A program made the translations under genes and the position numbers. Below are positions 32,951 to 43,143 of a stretch of DNA of 64,000 bases, piece after piece; the first letter of the stretch is position 1; the number at the start of each line of letters is the position of its first letter. The DNA is from Lepidostoma basale (taxonomy: Eukaryota > Arthropoda > Insecta > Trichoptera > Lepidostomatidae), in NCBI GenBank assembly GCA_022606425.2, contig JAHDVF020001468.1, forward strand, positions 310,001 through 374,000, in the 5' to 3' direction. The notes under the pieces are model-generated. The model saw only the letters and a program-made list of their open reading frames with translations, was not told where the DNA came from and searched no databases.

Positions 32951-33172
32951 TTCTTCTTCTTCTTCGCGTATCCTGCCGGGTCCCCCCGACGTTGACGACC
33001 TTTGTAGTGTCCTAAGAAAGGTTGACCGAAGTGCTTTCCCGTTGCCTTCTTCGATGGAATTTTCTGTCAGGATTACCTACCCTTAGCTGGGGGGTCCCGG
33101 TTTTAAGGCGCCGGACATTCGTCATTCACCCTCTTCCTATCTACTATGTCACTGATGTTAACCGTTTTAGTA
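32951..33172 (-). mobile_element. LINE family G 3' tail
   Basis: It shares the order of blocks CGTTGACGACC, CCCGTTGCCTTCTTCGATGG, AGGATTACCTACCCTTAGCT and CTATCTACTATGTCACTGAT with the copy at 58440-58839. A (GAA)n tail on the minus strand starts it. Confidence 0.6.
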
Positions 33173-34084
33173 CCGTGATGTTTTAAGCTTAGGAACACTC
33201 ACATACCACATGTTTTTAATTTTTTTTTAAATAGGGCTAATGGATTTTACGCATTATGTTTAATGTTTACCTATAAGTTACAAGCATAAATAAATATAAT
33301 TTTTACATTTTTATAAAAAAAATATTTATTGAAAGCAAATATTAAAAAATCAAAGTATGTAAAATCAGTTCTTGTCTATTATCACTTGAAATTTAATTCT
33401 CAAGGGTTTTCAATTTTATTATAAATATTATAAATAAAAATTCAGGTCTATCACATAATTATTATATTTTTATTTTGCAGGTAGGACATTTTACTTATAA
33501 TTATGATTTACCCGTCAAATAACAAATAATTAACTCGAAAGTAACAGGTGAAGATTTCTAAAAAGCGAAAATCAAAGCAAAAAAAAGATAAGAAAAATAT
33601 GAGAAAATCGTTTATATGATCACGCTGCCAGTTTATATGTTGTCGGTTAATAGGTTCGAAATTTGAAATTGTGTCCTGAAATGTGGTAAAGGCAAGGTTA
33701 AAAGGTGAAAACACTTGAAATACAGGTATAAATTTAAAACAAAAAATGGATCCTTTATATCGATCTCACCATAAGTGGTAACCCTAGTACTCGACTTCTA
33801 CAAAAATCAATTTTCCAATTAGATCGACCAACGTCAGAAGGTTCATTTTTCTTGCAGAGATAGGGTATAGATATCGCTAGCCACACAAAAAAAAATTAAA
33901 ATTCCTACTGGAATCATTTTTAATACAAAGTGGCCTACGGTTTTGATGGTGCGCCTACGTAGCGGCCACCAGTGGCCTTACGGTACTGAAGTGGTATGTC
34001 AGTGGCCATATTGCCCGCCCATTTAGAACACTCGTGGACACCAGGGAGTAGAGCTATTGGTAGTGTTACAGATGGAATGCAACT
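33173..34084. other. AT-rich sequence, nothing recognised
   Basis: No gene recognised. A repeated CAGTGGCC motif near 33968-34005 is short and of unknown meaning. Confidence 0.4.
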
Positions 34085-34165
34085 GTGGTTTTTCATAGGA
34101 GCACATTTTCCAGCGAAATGTACACCACCGTGGCCCTACCAAATTTCGAGCCCCATAATAATAAG
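34085..34165 (-). mobile_element. LINE family G body fragment
   Basis: ATTTTCCAGCGAAATGTACA and GTGGCCCTACC correspond to the 58775-58839 part of the other G copy. Confidence 0.4.
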
Positions 34166-34549
34166 TTTTTTAAACACGATTAATTATGTACTCGTATACA
34201 CCGTATTTAAAATGAATAATAATTTATATGAAATAATACTAAACGCTTATTTTAAGTATTTAATGCAGATAAAAGGAAAGCATTATAAATTAAAAATAAA
34301 TACATGTAATTGAAATAAAAAACACTATCATCTTCTGGTATCACACCAGAAGATGACAGTATTTATTTACTATGAACTTCTACCAAGAAATTTCAATTAT
34401 TATAACAGCATATAAAATTATCACTAAAATAGTTGAAAGTGTACATAAATGACGTGAATGGAGACCAAAAATTAAAAATTCCACGGTAAATTTCGAATAT
34501 CAGTTTTGAAATAACCGCCTTGGAAAATCGTCATGGGTTTAAAATATTT
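34166..34549. other. AT-rich sequence with short inverted repeat
   Basis: An inverted repeat TCATCTTCTGGT/ACCAGAAGATGA lies at 34329-34357. Nothing else recognised apart from a tiny plus-strand family A scrap near 34440. Confidence 0.4.
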
Positions 34550-34554
34550 AGTAT

Positions 34555-34955
34555 GTCAGGATTAAGGAGATTGACGCTCCATCGTATATATTTACCATTT
34601 AGGGAAAACGACATGTTATTGAATTCAGTGGTCTGCCACACTTTTCTTTCCTGACACATTTCTCTTGCTTGCTCAACATTCATACATCGTGTCGTACACG
34701 CGCGTCGATTTCTCTGACTCCTCACATATCCAACATTCAATATTTGATTTATTTGATCGTGCCAAGTTTTCCTCGGTCTTCCTCTATTTCTGGTTCCATT
34801 TACATCGTTAACATATATATTTTTTAACATTATTTCTTCATTTATTCTTTCCATATGTCCAAACCATTTTAATGATACATTAATTATTTTGTTCATAACA
34901 CCATCATTCGCACCGCATTCACTTCTTATATTTTCATACGACACTCTATCATACA
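34555..34955 (-). mobile_element. LINE family A fragment lacking its tail
   Basis: The minus strand is open over MYDRVSYENIRSECGANDGV, MNKIINVSLKWFGHMERINE, NRGRPRKTWHDQINQILNVG and ACTTRCMNVEQAREMCQERK. After KVWQT the normal ending is replaced by unrelated sequence. Confidence 0.75.
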
Positions 34956-35039
34956 CATTGGATCTTTATTTATCCGTATTGCGCTGTACAATACGTTTTT
35001 TTTATTAAATAGAAGGTTCAATGTAAAAATTCAGTTAGC

Positions 35040-35170
35040 GTAATGAAAAAACACGTTTTCATAATTTAAACCACCGCAGCACAATTTTGACCAAAACATG
35101 TCTTTCATTTTGGTCTTAATCACGAATATTTTTTTAATTTTAACTGAGCTGCATATTTGACGGATTTATT
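35040..35170. repeat. Possible foldback fragment with GACC / AAAACATGTC
   Basis: TTTTGACCAAAACATGTC resembles the box that closes the stem in FB3/FB5 elements. The partner box is not clear. Confidence 0.35.
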
Positions 35171-35680
35171 ACGATCAATAAAAAAACCATTAAAATAACA
35201 TGACTTTTTTTATATGAAAAACAAAAAAACTATTTTGGTTTCCCGGAACACAATACGATTATATCGAACAGTGTACCGAGAATAACCCGGCAGCCTAGTA
35301 ATTGTCGGGCAGGGGACCCATAAATTAATGCTTTGGCACAAATTTTGACGGGAAGTGATAAATTTCTCGGTGAATTTGACCCCAAAAGCCTCCATAAATA
35401 ATTCTGCCCCGACTGCACTTCCATCAGGGACGCTTCCGCCGTTCTCTTGCTCATTTTTGAGAGTTTGCCCGCGTTTTTATATTTATTTATTCTTTTATGC
35501 AAATCGATCATTATTTTTGGTATCGCATGGCGAGATTGGCGAACGACAGACGCGAACCCAGTGCCTTGTACAATTTTAAAAAAATGTACATTTATAGATT
35601 TACTGTTAAGGAACAATTCAAGAAAACAATTGCGAAAATCCCCATATTTAATCATTTAAATGGTTTGGACACATGAAAAG
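35171..35680. other. Unassigned region with overlapping open frames
   Basis: A 141-codon minus-strand frame (35230-35655) and two 70-codon plus-strand frames overlap here. None has a recognisable domain. Confidence 0.35.
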
Positions 35681-35681
35681 A

Positions 35682-36288
35682 ATTAACTAACTAACTAACC
35701 ATCACGCCGTCTCCCCGAAGGGGTAGGCAGAAAGAATGGACTGCCACACCTTTCTTTCCTGACATATTTCTCTCGCTTCCTCAACATTCATACATCGTGT
35801 CATGCACGCGCGTCGATTTCTCTGACTCCTCACATGGCCGACATTCAATATTTGATTTATTTGATCGTGCCACGTTTTCCTTGGTCTTCCTCTATTTCTG
35901 TTACCATTTACATCATTAACATATAATTTTTTTACCATTCTTTCTTCATTCATTCTTTCCATATGTCAAACCATCTTAATGATCCTTTCATTATTTTGTT
36001 CATGACACCATCATTCGCTCCGCATTCACTTCTTATATTTTCATTCGACACTCTATCATACACAGAATATCCACACATTCGTCTAAGAGATCTCATTTCT
36101 ACTGCATTTATTCTACTTTCATCCTTCCTTTGCCAGTTCCATGCTTCGCTTCCATACATAAGGGTCGGTAGAAGAACACCATTGTGCACTGTCATTCTAG
36201 CTTTTTTGGATAGGTTTTTGTTTCCGATGACAACTTTAAGTGCACCATTCACTTTGTTGCCTGCCCCAACCCTTCTTTCATTATTAAT
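35682..36288 (-). mobile_element. LINE family A 3' end, long copy
   Basis: The minus strand gives MNGALKVVIGNKNLSKKARM, NGVLLPTLMYGSEAWNWQRK, DESRINAVEMRSLRRMCGYS, then after one frameshift MERMNEERMVKKLYVNDVNG and NRGRPRKTWHDQINQILNVG, ending SILSAYPFGETA with a (GTTA)n tail (35682-35699). One base change would make most of it continuous, so it is a young copy. Confidence 0.85.
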
Positions 36289-36352
36289 GAAGAATTAATG
36301 AAGAAAGAATGGTATAAAAAGTATATGTTAACGAAGTAAATATCAAATAAAC
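36289..36352 (+). mobile_element. Inverted family A scrap at the 5' end of the previous copy
   Basis: GAAGAAAGAATGGTATAAAA and GTATATGTTAACGAAGTAAA are plus-strand family A sequence placed head to head with 35682-36288, the layout expected from twin priming. Confidence 0.55.
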
Positions 36353-36634
36353 TAAGAATAATGTCAAATAATGTAAATAAATAATGTCAAATAAACTAAA
36401 AATGCCAATAAAATAACTAAAAATGTCAAATAAATAAATATCTTGAATGTCAAATAAATTCTTCAATATTATTTTAAAGTTCTTGCTGGTGTTTGATTGC
36501 TTTAAGTACCTACTTGCAGCTAATTTAAAAAAAACGGTGGATGCGAGTAACATAAATCTAATAATCACAAAAGTCCGGATCGTCCATGTCAACAAGTGCA
36601 CCATCTAAAATGAACATTTTGTGTTATTATAAAA
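36353..36634. other. AT-rich, short tandem-like AATGTCAAATAA units
   Basis: Several imperfect copies of a TGTCAAATAA segment at 36360-36455. No gene. Confidence 0.45.
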
Positions 36635-36636
36635 TA

Positions 36637-36667
36637 TTAGGTCCTTACATATGAAATTGGCGTTTTG
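36637..36667 (+). repeat. Mariner left terminal inverted repeat
   Basis: Starts TTAGGTCCTTACATATGA and ends GGCGTTTTG, preceded by TA. Confidence 0.9.
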
Positions 36668-36825
36668 CCGTACTGGCAACTTTGATCTCAAATATCTTCT
36701 CTTTGGTTAGGAATTCCAAATTCAAATTTATACAGCTATTTACTCAAGTATTTGTGTTTCGAAAATTATAATTCATTTGTTTTTTCCTCAATTGTTTTTT
36801 TTCTTTGCGTCACTCAGTTTACAAA

Positions 36826-37845
36826 ATGGAAAACTTGAAAAATCGCGTTATTTACGAGTACAAGCTCCACCGTGGCACCAGTGCTGCAGAAACGGCTCGA
36901 AGGATTAATGATGTGTATGGCGACGGTGCCGCAAAAGACAACACAGTGCGTTTTTGGTTCCAACGTTTTCGTTCTGGAAATTTCGACCTGCAGAACAAGC
37001 CCCGTGGACGGCCGGAGACCAAAGTTGATAATGAAAAATTGAAGGCTATTGTGGAAGCGGATCCATCGCAAACCACGTCCGAGTTAGCTGCAGGCTGCGG
37101 TGGTAGTGATAAAACTGTTTTAATCCACTTGAAGCAAATTGGGAAGGTGAAAAAGCTTGAAAGGTGGGTACCTCACGAATTGAGTGAAGCAAATCAACAA
37201 ACGCGCGTTGACTGCTGCGTTGCATTACTCAACCGGCACAATAATGAAGGGATTTTGAATCGAATCATTGCCTGTGATGAAAAGTGGATCCTGTATGATA
37301 ATCGGAAGCGCTCATCGCAATGGCTGAACCCTGCCGAACTAGCCAAACCATGCCCCAAGCGAAAATTGACTCCAAAAAAGTTACTTGTGAGCGTTTGGTG
37401 GACTAGTGCTGGTGTCGTTCACTACAGCTTTCTTAAATCTGGCCAGACGATTACGGCAGATGTCTATTATCAGCAACTGCAAACCATGATGGAAAAGCTA
37501 GCTGCTAAACAACCGAGGCTGGTTAATCTCTCTAGGCCACTGCTGCTTCATGATAACGCTAGACCACACACTGCACAACAGACGGCTACCAAATTAGAAG
37601 AGCTTCAATTGGAATGTCTAAGACATCCACCGTACTCTCCGGACCTTGCCCCAACAGATTGCTATTTTTTTCGAAATTTGGATAACTTCTTGCAAGCGAA
37701 AAAATTCAACTCCGATGGGGCAGTCAAAACCGACTTCAAAGATTTTATTGATTCCCGTCCGAATGGTTTTTTTAGTAAAGGGATCGATGAACTACCTATG
37801 AGATGGCAAAAGTGCATAGATAGCAATGGTACATACTTTGATTAA
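36826..37845 (+). CDS. Mariner transposase, full length, D,D34D intact
   Basis: This is a cut-and-paste transposase of the mariner family that binds the terminal repeats, excises the element and inserts it at TA. The chosen start is the ATG at 36826 (MENLKNRVIYEYKLHRG), giving 339 residues, normal for the family; an in-frame upstream ATG at 36805 adds seven residues of little family character. The N-terminal helix-turn-helix region runs to about residue 110, with the linker ending near WVPHEL. The catalytic Asp residues are in IACDEKWILYDN, LLHDNARPHT and PPYSPDLAPTDCYFF, with 34 residues between the second and third. The C-terminus WQKCIDSNGTYFD is typical. There is no stop or frameshift. 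Similarity to the human Hsmar1 lineage suggests the cecropia subfamily. Activity is possible but unproven. Confidence 0.93.
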   Translation: MENLKNRVIYEYKLHRGTSAAETARRINDVYGDGAAKDNTVRFWFQRFRSGNFDLQNKPRGRPETKVDNEKLKAIVEADPSQTTSELAAGCGGSDKTVLIHLKQIGKVKKLERWVPHELSEANQQTRVDCCVALLNRHNNEGILNRIIACDEKWILYDNRKRSSQWLNPAELAKPCPKRKLTPKKLLVSVWWTSAGVVHYSFLKSGQTITADVYYQQLQTMMEKLAAKQPRLVNLSRPLLLHDNARPHTAQQTATKLEELQLECLRHPPYSPDLAPTDCYFFRNLDNFLQAKKFNSDGAVKTDFKDFIDSRPNGFFSKGIDELPMRWQKCIDSNGTYFD

Positions 37846-37867
37846 ATAAATATATTATAAATTTTTA

Positions 37868-38110
37868 ATTATATCTCAATAGAGACGAAGAAACAAACTG
37901 GAAACTGACTATGGATGATCAAGGTGTTTACAGGACTTATGACCTGTCATTGGTTGGGTTAAGCGCACGCTTTATGAAATTACAACATTCCCCATTCCAC
38001 CATTGTTATGATCATGTATGATACATTTTTTGGAAGTTGTATATATACTCCAAATCCATACTTATTTTCACGTGGCAGTTCCAGTTAGCCATCTATGTAG
38101 ATTTGATTGT
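37868..38110. repeat. FB9 foldback arm nested inside the mariner 3' region
   Basis: TCTCAATAGAGACGAAG, TTACAGGACTTATGACCTGT, TTGGTTGGGTTAAGC and CATTCCCCATT follow the same order as the left arm at 48546-48700. The core and the other arm are reduced or absent. Confidence 0.7.
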
Positions 38111-38232
38111 ACTAATTAATTAACCACCCACAGGTGAAAATCCAGGATTCGTATACAGATATAAGTATACATTTCACAAATATTTTTAAATATATTATAT
38201 TTAAAAAAAATCAACTTTATATTCCTCCCATA

Positions 38233-38263
38233 CAAAACGCTAATTTCATATGTAAGGACCTAA
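38233..38263 (-). repeat. Mariner right terminal inverted repeat
   Basis: Reads CAAAACGCTAATTTCATATG on + and ends GGACCTAA, followed by TA. Confidence 0.9.
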
Positions 38264-38319
38264 TATTTTTATTTTGTTTTATAAGATTTGTTTTAGATTT
38301 ATTTTGTGAATGTTGGACG

Positions 38320-38478
38320 ATCGAAGTGTGCCTGGGAGATGCCTATTGGTGGCGATGAGGTTCGCAACCCATCACACCGCGTCTCCCGCGGGGCGAAAAG
38401 AGAAGGATGGAGTGCCGCATCGGTTAAAATGTGACAGTCCATTCTTTTTGCCTACTGTTAGTTAGTTAGTTATTTTGA
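38320..38478 (+). mobile_element. Chimeric LINE 3' end (same join as at 3.2-3.4 kb)
   Basis: GATCGAAGTGTGCCTGGGAG, TTGGTGGCGATGAGGTTCGC and GAGAAGGATGGAGTGCCGCA match the 3208-3395 copy. The family A ending and a GTTAGTTAGTTAGTTA tail follow. Confidence 0.65.
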
Positions 38479-38734
38479 AAACTTGAATACTTAGTTTTAA
38501 TGCGTACCTGAAATTAGACCCTGGCGGGACGGATACAGGGTCGCACTATTCGGCTATCGAACTGAGCGCCCGGAGCTCTCCTTCGGTAGGTACCGGTACT
38601 AAGTGCGCAGTTTCCATTCGCCGCACGCGCGCACCCGAGACATCAGGCCCGGCTTGGAGACTGCCATGCATCTAATGATATTAATTACCATTTTATTAAA
38701 TAAACTATAATCCTAATAAGTATGCACTAATTAA
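38479..38734. other. GC-rich patch at 38515-38670, unassigned
   Basis: Compositionally distinct (GGACGGATACAGGGTCGCAC, CCGCACGCGCGCACCC), with no recognisable coding sequence. Confidence 0.35.
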
Positions 38735-39210
38735 TATAAATGAAAAAGTCTCTCTTCTAGGAATTCTATTATATTTTAGATGGAATGACATATTTCGCCC
38801 TTCTAAGGCATTATCAAATCGCACGCTTAATAGAACACTGGCTTAACTAAAAAAAACAAGTTTTGCTCAATCTGACATGAATCTGTGTTTTAACAAAAAC
38901 AGTCGAAAAACACGTACGAATGGATAGCGTTAACATTGTGAACGATTATCGTACGTACGAATGGATAGCGTCAACATTGTGAAAAATAGATGGATAGCGT
39001 TAACACAAGCCTCTGTCTAATTTTAACTCAATTATGACCTAAACCATAATCGGTTCGTTTACTATTAAGCATGCAAAATGTCATTAGAAAATGTAAAAGA
39101 TGTCATTCCAGCTAAAATATAATAAAACTCTTGAAGACATACGTTTTCATTCATATTGTTTATTTCATATGGAGTGCAACATCATTGTTCAAGAAACAAT
39201 AAATATGTGT
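38735..39210. repeat. FB2 foldback element split by an insert with tandem repeats
   Basis: The left arm at 38735-38822 (TTCTAGGAATTCTATTATAT, CATATTTCGCCCTTCTAAGG) and the right arm at 39098-39208 (ATGTCATTCCAGCTAAAATA, TTCAAGAAACAATAAAT) are separated by about 275 bp of other sequence. Confidence 0.65.
38913..39006. repeat. Short tandem repeat, 41-bp period, 2.3 units
   Basis: CGTACGAATGGATAGCGTTA and the following ACATTGTGAA occur at 38913 and 38954. A third partial unit (TGGATAGCGTTAACA) starts at 38991. Confidence 0.85.
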
Positions 39211-39344
39211 TATAAAAATCTACATTACGCATTACAAACTGGAGAACAAAAGCAGCAGACAGACATGAATGGAAGAGACTTCTGGATTCAGCCAAGGTCC
39301 ACCCTGGGCAGTCGTGCTTGACGATGATCCTGGTATTGTAAAAA

Positions 39345-39425
39345 CATATTAATCAACTTATTTATTGTATCTTGAACAATTATGTAAAACTCCATATTAA
39401 ATAATTATATTAATAAACATTTTTA
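39345..39425 (-). repeat. FB2 outer end
   Basis: TGTAAAACTCCATATTAAAT is the inverted outer end of FB2 elements. Confidence 0.55.
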
Positions 39426-39470
39426 ATTACAACGTAATAACTTCGAATATTAATAGTAAAACTATAATGC

Positions 39471-39640
39471 TAACTATGTAACTAACCATCACGCCGTCTC
39501 CCCCAAGGCGTAGGTAGATTGATTTGACTGCCATATAGTTTTCTATCCTGACATACATCTCTCGCTTCCTCTACATTCATATAATTTTGCCATGCATGCA
39601 CGTCGCCGACATTTAATGAACATTTTAGTATGAAGAGGCG
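39471..39640 (-). mobile_element. LINE family A 3' end, short
   Basis: GTAACTAACCATCACGCCGT tail junction and the last 40 or so codons, decayed. Confidence 0.65.
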
Positions 39641-39800
39641 ATGTTGTTTAAAATATTTATTTTAATACTCGAAAGAGAGCTAATGATTTAATTATGTCTT
39701 TATATTTTCTTGAAATCCTTGCTGAAATATATTTTCGCTTGTTGTCTTGATTTATGATATCTCTAAATGAGTCGCATAAACATTAAATTTGAATGTATCT
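39641..39800. other. AT-rich, nothing recognised
   Basis: No feature seen. Confidence 0.4.
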
Positions 39801-39804
39801 AATG

Positions 39805-40485
39805 AATACGAATGAACGTCTGTTTTCTAGAAGTTTTACTATATTTTAAGTGAATGACATGTTTCATCAGGCATTTTCAAATGAAACGAAAAATCAAACG
39901 CGTTGCTATTTATGTATATACTCGTACATGAGTTAAAGGAGCAGAATACGGAAATTAAAGTACCCCAAGAGAAAAGGACTGTGGTTAGGAAACACTGTCG
40001 GAGAAACTACAAGTGACCAAAGAGCCATGGAAAAAGCCATGTTAGGAATAAGCCTAAGAGAGAGAGTCAGAAACGATACGGTGAGAGAAAAAACAAAGGT
40101 CACTGACATCATCCACCGGATGGCGACTTTAAAATGGCAATGGGCAGGTCACGTAGCCAGAAGCTCAGATGAAAAGTGGACAAGAAGACTGCTGACTTGG
40201 AGACCGTGGACGGCAAAGAGAAGTGCAGGGCGACCGCAACTACGGTGCGTCGGAATAACCTAGATGCAGTCTGCACAGGACAGAGTGACACGGAAGCGAA
40301 TGGAGGAGGCCTATGTCCAGAAGTGGACGGGAATAGACTGAGGAAGAAGAAGAGAAGAAAAATGTGACCCAAAACATTATTATAAAATTAAAATATAATA
40401 AAACTTCTAGAAACAGATGCTTTATTAATATTAATTATTTTATATGGAGTTTTACATCAATGTTCAAGAAACAGTGAATAATTTA
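39805..40485. repeat. FB2 foldback element interrupted by LINE family H
   Basis: The left arm ACGTCTGTTTTCTAGAAGTT (39817-39836) and the right arm ATATAATAAAACTTCTAGAA (about 40393-40412) flank a family H copy at 39936-40366. The outer end TTCAAGAAACAGTGAATAAT is on the right. Confidence 0.7.
39936..40366 (+). mobile_element. LINE family H 3' end, longest open copy
   Basis: It encodes MEKAMLGISLRERVRNDTVR, EKTKVTDIIHRMATLKWQWA, GHVARSSDEKWTRRLLTWRP and WTAKRSAGRPQLR, then breaks and ends with GGCCTATGTCCAGAAGTGGA and a (GAA)-rich tail. It is the C-terminal tail of an RTE-like pol protein, 5'-truncated, inserted into FB2. Confidence 0.75.
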
Positions 40486-40885
40486 ATTTATCACATTTTC
40501 GTACAAAACAAAAAAATATTGGAGTTACTTGAGTCGGTTTATTATATAGTAATTAAAATCCCTTATACCGGCCCTGGCAAGTTGCCAAATTTTTGAAAAT
40601 GCGTTTTGGAAATGCATAATAATATTATGTCATAAAAGTAATAAAATTATCAACTATTAAGTGCAGTTGCGAATACGTTTTGCGCTTAACATAAAATAAT
40701 GATGATATTCGAGAGTAAAGGCACTGCAATAGAAGATCGGGCCCCGCCTCTGACCACTGCCGGCCGCGGGTATAATGCAGTACCATACCCACGGCGCACG
40801 TTATTTCTTCCGCACTGTACCCTACCAACAGCCTGCCTCACATCTCACATAAAAGTTGATGTATTATAAAACACCGCCGTGTGCT
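40486..40885. other. GC-rich patch at 40725-40860, unassigned
   Basis: CCGCCTCTGACCACTGCCGG and CCCACGGCGCACGTTAT stand out from the AT-rich surroundings. A 67-codon minus-strand frame has no known domain. Confidence 0.35.
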
Positions 40886-40916
40886 AAAATAATAATAATA
40901 ATAATAATAATAATAA
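40886..40916. repeat. (AAT)n microsatellite
   Basis: Nine or more consecutive AAT/TAA units. Confidence 0.9.
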
Positions 40917-40974
40917 CGACATGTCACGAACAACGTATTCAATTATTTCACTTCAAACTGTTAATGAATAAACT

Positions 40975-41075
40975 TTTTTGTATCACAATTGTATATAATT
41001 GTAACACCTGATGATGTCAACATTGGTTGATGAAACAGCTGTCGCGTAAAATAAAATACATTTGTGATACAAAAA
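40975..41075 (+). repeat. FB1 copy with hammerhead-like motif
   Basis: At 41008-41046: CTGATGA, one T, stem GTCAAC/GTTGAT (six pairs including one G-U) around ATTG, then GAAACAGCTGTCGCG. Confidence 0.75.
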
Positions 41076-41077
41076 AC

Positions 41078-41592
41078 TAACTAGCTAACTAACTAATCAT
41101 CACGCCGTCACACCGGAAGGATAGGCAGAAAGAATGGAACGCCACACTGTTCTGTCCTGACATACTTCTCTCGTTTCCTCTACATTCATACATCTTGTCA
41201 TGCACGCACGTTGATATCTCCGACTCCTCACGTGACCGACATTCAATATTTGATTGATTTGATCATGCCACGTTTTCCTCGGCCTTCCTCTATTTCTAGC
41301 TCCGTTCACGTTGTTTACATATACCTTCTTTACCATTCTGTCTTCATTCATTCTTTCCATGTGTACAAACCATCTTAATGACCCCTTCCTTATTTTGTTC
41401 ATAACACTTTCATTCGCACCACATTCACTTCTTATACTTGCATTTGTCACTCTATCATATACAGATTTGAAACACATTCGTCTTAGAGATCTCATTTCTA
41501 CTGCATTTATTCTACTTTCATCCTTCTTTTGTCAGTTCCATGATTCACTTCCATACATAAGGGTCGGCACAAGAACACCATTGTGCATACAA
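41078..41592 (-). mobile_element. LINE family A 3' end, long open frame
   Basis: The minus strand is open for about 130 codons: MRSLRRMCFKSVYDRVTNAS, IRSECGANESVMNKIRKGSL, RWFVHMERMNEDRMVKKVYV, ARNRGRPRKTWHDQINQILN, ending SILSAYPSGVTA. The tail is (GTTA)n-like at 41081-41096. It inserted next to the FB1 copy. Confidence 0.8.
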
Positions 41593-41599
41593 AAAACGT

Positions 41600-42115
41600 A
41601 GTTTATTCATAAACATTGTTTAAAAAAAACATAGTTTATTCATTAACAAATGTTAAGGCATCATAGTGTTTCGGCCAAAACAATGGACTATTTAATTATT
41701 TCACTCCCAAAATTTCCTAACTTGTAGACATTGTATTAATATTTATTTATTTTTAGATAAACTTAAGGCGTTAACACTGTGGAATTCCATGAATTTTTTT
41801 TTACTTTTGAGTTTAATTTCTCTCGTTAATGTGTAACTTTTTAAATAATTTTGTCATTTTTTCGTACAATTATAAAACCGTGAGACGGATCTTTTATTAA
41901 AAATTATATTGTGCAAAAGCATTATTTTTTCAACTTGGGTCAATATCCATTTGTTTTATCTTAAAATATAAACTGTCCCCTTACTTAATCATAGCCTTAG
42001 AGCAACCTAAACTTAAAACACCCTAAACTCAATAGTTCCATCTAAAAATCCATTCAAAGTTAACCCATTGATATATCTATTGTTATCTCCCCAGTACTAG
42101 CCAAGTTAACTAACA
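41600..42115. repeat. Fragments of foldback repeats, otherwise AT-rich
   Basis: AAGGCATCATAGTGTTTCGG (41653, inverted) and AAGGCGTTAACACTGTGGAA (41765) match segments near FB1 copies at 22.9, 50.4 and 2.06 kb. Confidence 0.45.
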
Positions 42116-42245
42116 CATGTTAAATATATGTAATAATTTTGGTTAGTTTATATCGTTCTCCCGATGATGAAGGTGTAAGCCTTCGAAACATGTCGAGAAA
42201 AATAAACTCAAAAATGGAAAAAAACAGTGTTTTAATTCATAAATT
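42116..42245 (+). repeat. FB8 repeat with hammerhead-like motif
   Basis: At 42161-42194: CCGATGA, one T, perfect stem GAAGG/CCTTC around TGTAAG, then GAAACATGTCGAG. The flanking ATAAACTCAAAAATGG and AACAGTGTTTTAATTC resemble foldback ends. Confidence 0.65.
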
Positions 42246-42890
42246 CAAAATCAGGATTTTTGGCCTGTATTAGATTAGATGTCACTATCCATTATAATTA
42301 TTTTATGTCATCAATTTATGAACAATTGTAATAATTTGATTGACAATTAAGAATATTGCTTGGAAACTTTCTAAAAAGCTTAGAATGCTGCGTTTGCTTG
42401 TAACATTGATTATCACGAAGCCGTTCACCTCTTTATATTTGAATAATATAACAATAAAATTAATGCATATATTCTAACCGATTGAGTGTTCTTATAAGTG
42501 GTACGGTTTTTTGGAACACATACTCGTTTTGCAGGTTTCAAAAGTCATTTAAAGAATGCGCTTTTAAACGGTCAAAATTACTTTTGCATTATTTTATAAT
42601 ACTGACATTAATAAAGTCTTTCAACGCTCATTAATTGAAAAATACTAATATTACGGCCACATAGGAAGGAGCTTTGCGGCAAACAACCTAGCGATCCAAC
42701 GTACTCGAAAGCTTCGCGCCACTCAACGTGACAATAACAAAAACCTTATCAAATAACTTTTCGGTAAATTAAGCACTTCTATGTGACTTTAGCCTTAATA
42801 AATTATGCTTATGAAAGCTATTTAAAATTAACACCGACAGGAATTTGCGACTATCACTGAACGCGAAAATTCTCTAAATTATTCATATTC
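42246..42890. other. AT-rich sequence, nothing recognised
   Basis: No gene or shared repeat recognised. Confidence 0.45.
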
Positions 42891-42894
42891 GATC

Positions 42895-43138
42895 CTCGGT
42901 CTTATTATATTTCTAGTCCCGTTCACGTTTATATACTTTCCTGACCAATCTTTCTTCATTCATCTTAATGCTCCTTTCATTATTTTATTCTTAACATTTT
43001 CTTTCGCACTACATTCACTTTGCATTTGACACTATAACTTACAGATTTAACACACTCATCTAAAAGATTTCATTTCTAATGCATTTATTCTACTTTCATA
43101 ATTACTTCGCCAGATCCATGCTTCACTTCCGTACATAT
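42895..43138 (-). mobile_element. LINE family A fragment, minus part of an inverted copy
   Basis: Degraded minus-strand A sequence (TTCTTCATTCATCTTAATG, TGCATTTATTCTACTTTCAT). Its plus-strand counterpart resumes at 43781 beyond the nested family E insertion. Confidence 0.6.
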
Positions 43139-43143
43139 GGATC
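43133..43143. repeat. Target-site duplication, left copy
   Basis: ACATATGGATC, identical to 43775-43785. Confidence 0.85.

Larger units (their letters stand above)
36637..38263 (+). mobile_element. Mariner element, cecropia-type, apparently complete
   Basis: It has terminal inverted repeats of about 31 bp. The left end begins TTAGGTCCTTACATATGA (36637); the right end, read on the minus strand from 38263, begins identically. They differ at one position (GG/AG, just before CG) over the compared stretch. A TA dinucleotide flanks each side (36635-36636, 38264-38265), the mariner target duplication. It carries one long transposase gene (36826-37845). At 1627 bp it is longer than the 1.3 kb usual for mariners; a foldback-derived insert downstream of the gene (about 37868-38110) accounts for the excess. 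Confidence 0.92.

Noticed and set aside
35230..35655. 141-codon minus-strand frame as a possible gene
   Set aside because: No recognisable domain, no splice support and no repeat of it in the window.
36814..37076. Minus-strand frames opposite the transposase
   Set aside because: Antisense shadows of a clearly conserved sense gene.
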